Below are positions 1 through 5,590 of a DNA stretch of 8,666 nucleotides, in pieces. The notes under the pieces are model-generated. The model saw nothing but the letters and a program-made list of their open reading frames with translations. It made no database searches and was not told where the DNA came from. The position numbers and the translations under genes are program-made. Every line of letters starts with the position of its first letter. Within the stretch, counting starts at the first letter, position 1. Origin of the DNA: an uncultured Clostridia bacterium (lineage in GTDB: Bacteria > Bacillota > Clostridia > Oscillospirales > Ruminococcaceae); assembly GCA_947625455.1 (NCBI GenBank), contig CANQOJ010000093.1:1-8666 (forward strand), written 5' to 3'.

Positions 1-1
1 G

Positions 2-655
2 GAATACGGATACAGAAATCCGATGCGGAACATTTCCATGCCAAAATCCGAAAGCAAAGAAGCCGAGGTTTTCAAGAAGGATGAGCGCAGCAGACTTCAG
101 AGCCATCTTCAAAACAACCTTACCGACAGCAATCTTGGAATTCTTCTTACAATGTATTCGGGACTTCGTATCGGAGAACTATGTGCGCTGACGTGGGACG
201 ATATTGATTTTGAAAACGGAATTCTTTGCGTTTCCAAAGCACTGCAGCGTGTTCCTGATAAATCGGGCAGCGGCAAAACGATGATCACTATTACTTCCCC
301 CAAGAGCAAGACCTCGGTGAGAGATATTCCGCTCCCTTCATTTATACTGGATATTCTGAACCGAAAGAAACGCTCCGGCGGATGCTATATTTTATCCGGA
401 AACAGCAAGCCCGTAGAGGTACGCACCATGCAGAACCGCTTTAAAGCTGTGCTTAAAGACTGCGGCATTCGTAATGCTAATTTCCATCTGCTACGCCACA
501 CCTATGCGACCGTATGTATTGAAAGCGGATTTGATGCTAAGACAGTGAGCGAGCTGCTAGGGCATTCGAATGTCAACATCACACTCAATCGTTATGTTCA
601 TTCCTCTATGGAGATGAAGAAGAAATGCGTTGATAGACTTAACTTTGTGGCGTAA
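2..655 (+). CDS. Tyrosine recombinase / phage-type integrase, C-terminal part (5' end outside window)
   Basis: Catalytic domain of a site-specific tyrosine recombinase, which cuts and rejoins DNA through a covalent phosphotyrosine intermediate to integrate or excise mobile elements. The open frame runs to the left edge: the seven codons before the first ATG (position 23) read EYGYRNP, a typical linker into the catalytic domain, so the true start lies upstream and 217 residues are visible. Numbered from that ATG, the full active site is present: R49 in SGLRIGEL, K94 in the beta-hairpin before the RDIPL strand, H155 and R158 in HLLRH, H181 in LLGHSN, and nucleophile Y191 in LNRYVH. Family members are usually about 370-400 residues, so roughly the core-binding and arm-binding N-terminus is missing from view. 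It is followed by 200 bp without a gene and then the agr locus on the same strand. Its likely role is mobilising the surrounding island, but no attachment site could be fixed. Confidence 0.95.
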   Translation, partial: EYGYRNPMRNISMPKSESKEAEVFKKDERSRLQSHLQNNLTDSNLGILLTMYSGLRIGELCALTWDDIDFENGILCVSKALQRVPDKSGSGKTMITITSPKSKTSVRDIPLPSFILDILNRKKRSGGCYILSGNSKPVEVRTMQNRFKAVLKDCGIRNANFHLLRHTYATVCIESGFDAKTVSELLGHSNVNITLNRYVHSSMEMKKKCVDRLNFVA

Positions 656-805
656 GCCTGTCAGCCGTCATTTTTAAAAATGTAAGTCATCGCAAAACCG
701 CATTCTATAACCGAAATGTTGCGTTATTACCTGTATTTGAAGAATTTGCGAAAGCAAATCCCTACCTAAGTATCTTTATTATACCGTATTTCTCGGATAT
801 ATGCA
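656..805. other. Intergenic stretch after the integrase, with a short hairpin
   Basis: No gene is seen between the integrase stop and the agrA promoter. Two symmetrical elements are visible. One is a 14-bp palindrome at 669-682 (CATTTTTAAAAATG). The other is a hairpin at 744-759, whose 6-bp arms ATTTGC/GCAAAT enclose a GAAA tetraloop. Neither is followed by a T-run, so neither is a convincing intrinsic terminator for the integrase. An attachment site or a regulatory binding site is possible because of the neighbouring integrase, but nothing in the sequence proves it. Confidence 0.4.
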
Positions 806-834
806 TTGATTTTATTAGAAATATATGGTATAAT
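806..834 (+). promoter_or_regulatory. Sigma-A promoter of agrAC
   Basis: TTGATT (806-811), a 17-bp spacer, and a perfect TATAAT (829-834). Initiation would fall near 841, only about 15 nt before the agrA ATG at 856, so the leader is little more than the ribosome binding site GGGGGTGAGG at 844-853. The near-consensus boxes suggest steady basal expression of the sensing genes. No activator repeats were recognised upstream. Confidence 0.8.
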
Positions 835-855
835 GTAAGATATGGGGGTGAGGAT

Positions 856-1572
856 ATGATAAGAATAGCGGTTTGCGATGATTTTCAGGACACGGTCGCT
901 CAAGTGGATGAGTATCTATCGGAATACCAACAGCTAAGAGATCGGAAGCTTGACATTAAATCTTTTTTCAATGCGGAGGATCTATGGGAACATTTAAGAA
1001 AAAATCACTGCGATTTGATAATCCTTGATATCGAGCTTGTTAAGATGAACGGCGTGGAGCTTGGGCATATGATTAGAGAAAAATTGAATGATCATGCTGT
1101 AAATATAATCTATATCTCCGCTATGGATACATACGATAGGCAGCTTTTTGACGTTCAGCCCATTAATTTTCTGCCAAAACCCATTAATAAAGATAAGCTG
1201 TATGATACAATTGATTTAGCAATACAGCTTATAGACGACAGAAATCATGTTTATGTTTTCAAGAATAAAGACGGTTCACATAGAATCAGAATTAAGGACA
1301 TTATCTATTTTGAGAGTTTCGCGCATGATTTTATGATTGTGACAACAAATGAGAGTTATGAATTCAGGGCAAACTTGTCGGATATAATGAACGAGCTTTC
1401 CGAATACGGATTCATACAGGTTCATCGTTCATATATTGTAAATTACGATCAAATCAAGACAATTAAATACGAAGAAATCATCACGTCTAACGGAAGTTCA
1501 ATTCCAATTAGCAGGAATAAAAGAAAAGAAGTCAGGGAGATGCTGATGAAATTCAGAGGAGATAGGTTATGA
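856..1572 (+). CDS. agrA: AgrA-like LytTR response regulator
   Basis: Cytoplasmic response regulator that, once phosphorylated by its partner kinase, binds promoter DNA through a LytTR domain. The receiver domain spans about residues 1-122: acidic pair D8/D9, phospho-acceptor D58 in LIILDIE, switch residue S89 in IIYISAM, and the conserved lysine K108 in FLPKPI. The LytTR domain spans about 131-235, with the family signature VHRSYIVN at 189-196. Its 238 residues match AgrA of the Agr quorum-sensing family. The start ATG is set by the GGGGGTGAGG site just upstream. Its stop overlaps the agrC start by 4 nt (ATGA), indicating translational coupling. From the neighbouring kinase, agrD and agrB, it is expected to activate the agrDB promoter near 2942-2971; this is inferred from the family. 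A general LytTR regulator would be the alternative if the agr genes were not next to it. Confidence 0.93.
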   Translation: MIRIAVCDDFQDTVAQVDEYLSEYQQLRDRKLDIKSFFNAEDLWEHLRKNHCDLIILDIELVKMNGVELGHMIREKLNDHAVNIIYISAMDTYDRQLFDVQPINFLPKPINKDKLYDTIDLAIQLIDDRNHVYVFKNKDGSHRIRIKDIIYFESFAHDFMIVTTNESYEFRANLSDIMNELSEYGFIQVHRSYIVNYDQIKTIKYEEIITSNGSSIPISRNKRKEVREMLMKFRGDRL

Positions 1573-2852
1573 TTTCATTTACTTTATATAATTTAACTTA
1601 TTTGCTATCACAGGCGCTAGGCGTTTTTGCCATATACAAGTTGATGAAGGCATTTTTTGACGACAGAATGGTAAAAAAAACTATAGAGATGGTCTCTTTT
1701 GTTGCTTATTATGTGGTAACTTCATCTGTATATTTGATTTTGAACATTCCCATTGTAAACTTTGTTGTGAATTTTTTGACAACCTTTTTACTGACCCTTT
1801 TATATCGCTCATCCATAAAAAAGAAAGCCTTTGTAAGCGTTATGATATATGTTTTCGGGTTCTGTACCGAAATGCTGGCGGTTACTTTAACCGGTTATAT
1901 CAATTTTCCCATAAATGATATAAACAGCTATAACTCCATATACGGGGCTGTTTCGGCAAATGTTTTATTGTTTATTGTTTCAATGACGGTCAGCGGCTTT
2001 AAAAATATAAAAAATGATAACGCATTGCCCAAATCCTCATGGATAGCACTATTGATTGTTCCTGTTTTATCACTTTTTATACTTGCTATGCTTTTTGGTT
2101 TCGAAGGACTTTCGGCATATGATGTGGCGTTTTCCGTGGCTGCCATATTGACAACAAATTTCACGGTATTCTTTTTATTTGATCGGGTGGCGAAGCTATA
2201 TCGGGAACGTCAGGAAAGCGCCCTGATCAGGCAGCAGAACGAATACTATGTAAACCAATTGTTGCTTGTAGAGGAGTTGCATGAGGCATCCGGCAAATTG
2301 AGGCATGACATTAAAAACCATCTGATTACTATAAATTCATATTTGGATAAAAACGACATTGGTGAGGCGAAAAAACATATATCAAGCATAATCGGCGCAT
2401 ATCAAAATAAGATAGAAATTGTTCATACAGGCTTCCCCGCAATAGACGGTTTAATCAATTCCAAACTTCAGTCGGCATATGATGCGGGAATTAAGATAAA
2501 TGTAAAGACATCTCTGCCCTCTGATTTTTGCTTTTCCTCATTCGACCTGACTGTTATTTTGGGAAATCTTCTTGACAATGCCATGCAAGCCGTTGCCCTT
2601 GTCGAAGAAAATAAATTCATTGACATCAGAATGGATTGTTCCAAAGGAATGCTGATTGTGAAGATGTCCAATCCGTTTAAAACTGTGGTAAAAAAAGAAA
2701 ACGGAAAAATAATCACGTCTAAGGCGGATAAGGAAAACCACGGTTTCGGATTAAGGAACATTGATGAAATACTGGAGAAGTATAACGGAACTTCGAAAAC
2801 CGATACAAGTAATGGTATTTTTACCATTACGACCGCGTTATATATTGAATAG
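1569..2852 (+). CDS. agrC: AgrC-like peptide-sensing histidine kinase (GHKL family)
   Basis: Membrane histidine kinase expected to bind the secreted thiolactone peptide and phosphorylate the adjacent regulator. The N-terminal half (about residues 1-205) is very hydrophobic, with around six to seven membrane segments (for example near 7-27, 42-60, 62-79, 88-108, 125-142, 158-178, 186-205), as in AgrC sensors. A coiled linker (205-240) leads to the dimerisation segment with the phospho-acceptor H246 in LRHDIKNH. The GHKL ATPase domain follows, with its N-box LGNLLDNAMQA (331-341, N333 and N337) and G-box HGFGLRNI (391-398). At 427 residues it has the normal family length and no visible damage. 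It overlaps agrA by 4 nt and is followed by a strong terminator, so agrAC form one short operon. The ligand is most probably the AgrD product encoded 150 bp downstream. Confidence 0.94.
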   Translation: MISFTLYNLTYLLSQALGVFAIYKLMKAFFDDRMVKKTIEMVSFVAYYVVTSSVYLILNIPIVNFVVNFLTTFLLTLLYRSSIKKKAFVSVMIYVFGFCTEMLAVTLTGYINFPINDINSYNSIYGAVSANVLLFIVSMTVSGFKNIKNDNALPKSSWIALLIVPVLSLFILAMLFGFEGLSAYDVAFSVAAILTTNFTVFFLFDRVAKLYRERQESALIRQQNEYYVNQLLLVEELHEASGKLRHDIKNHLITINSYLDKNDIGEAKKHISSIIGAYQNKIEIVHTGFPAIDGLINSKLQSAYDAGIKINVKTSLPSDFCFSSFDLTVILGNLLDNAMQAVALVEENKFIDIRMDCSKGMLIVKMSNPFKTVVKKENGKIITSKADKENHGFGLRNIDEILEKYNGTSKTDTSNGIFTITTALYIE

Positions 2853-2860
2853 AATATCGT

Positions 2861-2900
2861 AAACAGGTTCGAGGGTGCTTGGCTCCTCGAGCCTGTTTTT
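2861..2900 (+). terminator. Rho-independent terminator after agrC
   Basis: A 13-bp stem (left arm 2862-2874, right arm 2885-2897, one G-T wobble) with a 10-nt loop, ending in a run of five T at 2896-2900. It lies 9 nt past the agrC stop. It separates agrAC from the agrDB unit, which has its own promoter. Confidence 0.92.
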
Positions 2901-2941
2901 CCCATTCGTGTCATATTTATATACACTTCGTGCCAAACGTA

Positions 2942-2971
2942 TTGACAAACTATTGCGGAAACGTGTAAAAT
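2942..2971 (+). promoter_or_regulatory. Promoter of agrDB and probably the downstream peptide/ABC genes
   Basis: A consensus TTGACA (2942-2947), an 18-bp spacer and TAAAAT (2966-2971). The hexamer AAACGT occurs twice, at 2935-2940 directly upstream of the -35 box and at 2959-2964 inside the spacer, 24 bp apart on the same DNA face interval used by paired LytTR sites. These repeats are a candidate binding site for the AgrA-like regulator, by analogy with Agr systems. The promoter itself is well supported; the operator is tentative. Confidence 0.75.
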
Positions 2972-3004
2972 AAAGTAAATAAAAGAAGAAAGGAATTTAC
3001 TGCT

Positions 3005-3163
3005 ATGACTAACAGCAAAAAAACTTCAAAGGCTAACATTGCAAAAAGGGCGATAGCAAAGGCGGCAATAATGGCAACAACAGCAAATGTCAACTCAGCC
3101 TGCTTTTTTGTTATTCATCAGCCCAAGTTGCCGAAAGGCGCCGAAAAGCTTCGCAAGTTCTGA
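3005..3163 (+). CDS. agrD: AgrD-like cyclic thiolactone autoinducer peptide precursor
   Basis: A 52-residue precursor of a secreted quorum-sensing peptide. It has a positively charged amphipathic N-terminal part (about residues 5-25, rich in K, R, A and I) that would hold it at the membrane. The signal core SACFFVI (residues 31-37) comes next, followed by the tail HQPKLPKGAEKL, which is acted on by AgrB. In this family AgrB cuts after the ring residue and joins its carboxyl group to the cysteine thiol. Here that predicts a five-residue thiolactone ring CFFVI (C33 to I37). The layout closely parallels the Clostridium perfringens AgrD (ring CLWFT followed by HQP). The length of the exocyclic N-terminal tail cannot be told. 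The site AAAGGA at 2989-2994 serves the ATG with a slightly long 10-nt gap. Its stop is 2 nt before the agrB start. The gene is short enough to be missed by automatic gene calling. Confidence 0.94.
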   Translation: MTNSKKTSKANIAKRAIAKAAIMATTANVNSACFFVIHQPKLPKGAEKLRKF

Positions 3164-3165
3164 TT

Positions 3166-3759
3166 ATGGGTTTTCTTGCAAAGCTATCGCATAGGATCGG
3201 GAACGATCTTATGCGCAGCGACATAATTAAAGCGGAAGATGCGGAGCTATACATATACGGCATAAATCAAATACTGGTTGCTGTGTTAAATTTGTCTTCC
3301 GCTTTGATTATCGGACTGATTTTTAATGTATTTCTTGAGATCGCAATATTCATGGCGGCATATATCCCGCTGAGATCTTTCGCGGGCGGATTTCACGCCA
3401 AAACGCCTTTGAGGTGTTATATCTTTTCAGTGATTATGCTGATTATCGTTTCAATTGGTATGAACCATCTTTATATAGCAGATTGGGTGTACTTTATCTT
3501 TTTGGCAGTATCGTCACTGATCGTGATTATACTTTCTCCCGTAGAGGATAAAAACAAACCGTTGGACGAAAAAGAGCATAAGATATATAAAAAGCGTACG
3601 GTAATTATCTTTATGATAGAGGTTGCCATTTGTTTCGTATTTAAGCTGGTAAACTTGCATAGCATATTTGTTGCTATGGTATATTCGTTCACTATATTAG
3701 CATTTATGCTAATAGCAGGACAAGCTAAGAACCGTATGTTTTCTTTCCTTAAACAATAG
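3166..3759 (+). CDS. agrB: AgrB, accessory gene regulator peptide-processing membrane protease
   Basis: Integral membrane cysteine endopeptidase that removes the C-terminal tail of AgrD and drives thiolactone ring closure. The family signature RSFAGGFHAKTPLRC lies at residues 70-84 and supplies the catalytic pair H77 and C84, the same numbering as in Staphylococcus aureus AgrB. Hydrophobic segments are seen at about 34-67, 84-101, 103-123, 146-165 and 168-188. The 197-residue length is normal for the family. It begins 2 nt after the agrD stop with no strong ribosome binding site of its own, so it is probably translated by coupling to agrD. No terminator is seen in the 115 bp to the radical SAM gene, so transcription likely continues downstream. 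Confidence 0.97.
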   Translation: MGFLAKLSHRIGNDLMRSDIIKAEDAELYIYGINQILVAVLNLSSALIIGLIFNVFLEIAIFMAAYIPLRSFAGGFHAKTPLRCYIFSVIMLIIVSIGMNHLYIADWVYFIFLAVSSLIVIILSPVEDKNKPLDEKEHKIYKKRTVIIFMIEVAICFVFKLVNLHSIFVAMVYSFTILAFMLIAGQAKNRMFSFLKQ

Positions 3760-3844
3760 TTCATACTGAATGAATCTGACAATTATAAATACAACCGCAC
3801 ATTGCGGGAATGTACTATGTTTTACGCAGATATATTCCCATCTA

Positions 3845-3869
3845 GAAAACGTGGTTGTTTTCAAGGAGG
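3845..3869 (+). promoter_or_regulatory. Hairpin abutting the ribosome binding site of the radical SAM gene
   Basis: A perfect 6-bp inverted repeat, GAAAAC (3845-3850) and GTTTTC (3857-3862), with a GTGGTT loop, sits one base before a strong AAGGAGG site (3864-3869 core) 5 nt from the ATG at 3875. There is no T-run, so it is not a clear terminator. It could protect the 5' end of a processed message or tune translation; that role is inference. No convincing promoter was found in 3760-3874. Confidence 0.45.
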
Positions 3870-3874
3870 ATTAA

Positions 3875-4603
3875 ATGGAAAATCGGTTGATTTTATCAGA
3901 ATACATAGATTTCCTGTTTTATAAAAAACAAGTAATTGTATACAATTCATGGAATGGTAGCTGGGTTAAAATGCCTATAAGTCTCTATGATATTTTAAAC
4001 AAATCCGTGGAATATGGGTTTACAAAAGCTGATACTCTTCAACATATGGCTGATGAAGAAGATAGGCAAATCATGAAAAAGCTGCTAGATAGCTTGGATA
4101 AAATCAACGCTTTCAAAGATAGTAATTCGGAATCAGAAAAAGGCTTATTGGACGACGTAAGTATTATGGTGACGGAGCGATGCAATTTATCTTGTAAGCA
4201 CTGTTCAGCTTCCGCTAAATCATGCCAAGATTATGAGTTCTTTTCAACTTCTGAAATGATTGATATTATCTCAAAAATTAAAACAGCGAACCCTAAAGCT
4301 ATAATTATAACCGGCGGTGAGCCTCTGGTAAGGAATGATATTACGGATATAATAGAACATGCCAGAAAAAACTATAAAGGTCAACTTATATTGATGACGA
4401 ACGGCGTGTTAATTGATGAACATATGGCAGAATTCCTGTCAAAAACGATCTCATCTATTGATATCAGCCTTGATGGCGTTGATGAAAAAACCACTTCCGT
4501 TATCCGAGGAAAAGGAGTTTTTAATAAGGTTTTGAATTCGATTAGATTGTTGCAGCGAAACGGTATCAGCAAGATCTCCTTATCAATGGTTGCAATGAGA
4601 TAA
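3875..4603 (+). CDS. Radical SAM peptide-modifying enzyme, C-terminally truncated (probably inactive)
   Basis: Radical SAM enzymes cleave S-adenosylmethionine at a [4Fe-4S] cluster to start radical chemistry; those in peptide loci install crosslinks in ribosomal peptides. Residues 1-82 look like a PqqD-like leader-recognition domain, judged from size and placement. The cluster motif CNLSCKHC gives C103, C107 and C110, and ITGGEP (145-150) and the strand ISLDG (197-201) follow. The protein stops at residue 242, whereas SPASM-type maturases usually have about 400-480 residues, so the end of the barrel and any auxiliary-cluster (SPASM) domain are missing. The stop TAA at 4601-4603 lies in sequence that reads, one frame over, as the end of an ABC exporter. 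The truncation is therefore a fusion scar from a deletion. The strong AAGGAGG site fixes the start. The exact maturase class and its substrate are unknown, and no precursor gene other than agrD is visible nearby. Confidence 0.88.
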   Translation: MENRLILSEYIDFLFYKKQVIVYNSWNGSWVKMPISLYDILNKSVEYGFTKADTLQHMADEEDRQIMKKLLDSLDKINAFKDSNSESEKGLLDDVSIMVTERCNLSCKHCSASAKSCQDYEFFSTSEMIDIISKIKTANPKAIIITGGEPLVRNDITDIIEHARKNYKGQLILMTNGVLIDEHMAEFLSKTISSIDISLDGVDEKTTSVIRGKGVFNKVLNSIRLLQRNGISKISLSMVAMR

Positions 4604-4737
4604 TTGTGCTGAAAAATGGCAGGATAACAGAAACCGGAACACATGAAACTTTAATGGCACATCAGTCTGACTACTTTAACCTTTGGATAAAACAAAACGA
4701 CGAAAAGGAGAACATTCATGAGATTGGATGCCCGTAA
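4594..4737 (+). pseudogene. C-terminal remnant of an ABC exporter (ATPase domain end)
   Basis: Read from 4594, this frame gives NEIIVLKNGRITETGTHETL and then MAHQSDYFNLWIKQNDE, ending at TAA 4735-4737. It is the conserved end of the ATPase domain of a fused membrane-ATPase exporter, of the type that ships bacteriocins and peptides: the I-V-L-x-x-G-x-I-x-E-x-G-T-H-x-x-L block that follows the H-loop. Only about 47 codons remain. Walker A, signature motif, Walker B, H-loop and the whole membrane domain are absent, and there is no start codon or ribosome binding site for it. It is out of frame with the truncated radical SAM gene that it abuts. It overlaps the start of the following ABC ATPase gene by 20 nt, as expected for the end of an operon gene. 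The missing part would be about 1.6-2.1 kb for a usual exporter. Confidence 0.86.
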
Positions 4738-5557
4738 TTTATCTGTCTGCTATTCCCCAAAAGCTATTGCATTGGACAATGTTAGTTTTTCTTTTGAAAA
4801 CGGGATTTTGGGATTGCTAGGAAAAAATGGCGCTGGGAAAACCACCCTGATAAAAACAATTTTGGGATTGATAAAACCAACTTCGGGTTCGGTTAATCTT
4901 ACAAATCCCGGTGAGGAAGTCAGGCTGTCCTATATGCCGCAGGAATTGTCGCTGCACCCAAATCTGACAATATACGAATCGTTGGATTATCACGGTATCC
5001 TGTGCGACCTGCCCAAAAGCGTGAGAGCCAAACGAATCCCTTTTCTGCTGAACGAAACAAATCTTTCGGAGCACAAAAACAAAAAGATACGCCATCTTTC
5101 GGGCGGCATGAAAAGACGAGTCAGTCTCGCGCATGCGATGCTGAACGATCCAAACATTCTTGTGATAGATGAGCCTACGGTTGGTCTGGACCCCGAGGAA
5201 AGGATCAAGATAAGAAATCTGATCTATTCCTTTTCCGCCGGAAGAACAATTGTGTTTTCGACGCATATCATTGAGGATCTGGCAAGCGTGTGCCAAGAAC
5301 TGATCGTGCTTGATAAGGGAAAGCTGATCTATGACAGCACCGTGGAGAACCTGTTTGCGCTTGCCGAGTCAAAGGTGTTTCTGATCAGAGCCGAAAGTGA
5401 GACGGAATTGAATGAATTGTCATCGAGGCTGAACACCGTAGGGGTCGTACATACGTCAAAAGGCAGATTCCTTAAATATGTTGATAAAACGCCTCTTCCC
5501 GGTTCGCTTCCTGCAGAAGCTAACATCGAGGATGCATATCTTTGTTTGTACCTGTAA
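4718..5557 (+). CDS. ABC transporter ATP-binding protein (bacteriocin-immunity / drug-efflux type)
   Basis: Cytoplasmic ATPase that powers the membrane protein encoded next to it. All nucleotide-binding motifs are intact: Walker A GKNGAGKTT (35-43), Q-loop Q75 in YMPQ, signature LSGGM (127-131), Walker B ILVIDEP (147-153) and the H-loop STH with H183. After about residue 210 a C-terminal extension of some 70 residues follows, as in BcrA/NatA-like proteins; at 279 residues the length is ordinary. The start ATG is set by AGGAG at 4706-4710, which lies inside the exporter remnant. The permease starts 33 nt downstream. The pair sits at the end of a former peptide-production operon, which suggests self-protection or export of a peptide. 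The substrate cannot be read from the sequence. Confidence 0.96.
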   Translation: MRLDARNLSVCYSPKAIALDNVSFSFENGILGLLGKNGAGKTTLIKTILGLIKPTSGSVNLTNPGEEVRLSYMPQELSLHPNLTIYESLDYHGILCDLPKSVRAKRIPFLLNETNLSEHKNKKIRHLSGGMKRRVSLAHAMLNDPNILVIDEPTVGLDPEERIKIRNLIYSFSAGRTIVFSTHIIEDLASVCQELIVLDKGKLIYDSTVENLFALAESKVFLIRAESETELNELSSRLNTVGVVHTSKGRFLKYVDKTPLPGSLPAEANIEDAYLCLYL

Positions 5558-5590
5558 TTATATTATAACACTGCGGAAGGAAGGCTTACT

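Noticed and set aside
744..759. Hairpin as terminator of the integrase gene
   Set aside because: The stem is only 6 bp, has no T-run, and lies 90 bp past the stop codon.
3817..3900. Short frame starting ATG at 3817 as a peptide precursor upstream of the radical SAM gene
   Set aside because: It lacks a ribosome binding site, runs into the radical SAM gene in another frame, and has no leader/core features.
4580..4620. Programmed frameshift joining radical SAM and exporter
   Set aside because: No slippery sequence is seen, and both proteins lack hundreds of residues at the junction, which a frameshift cannot explain.
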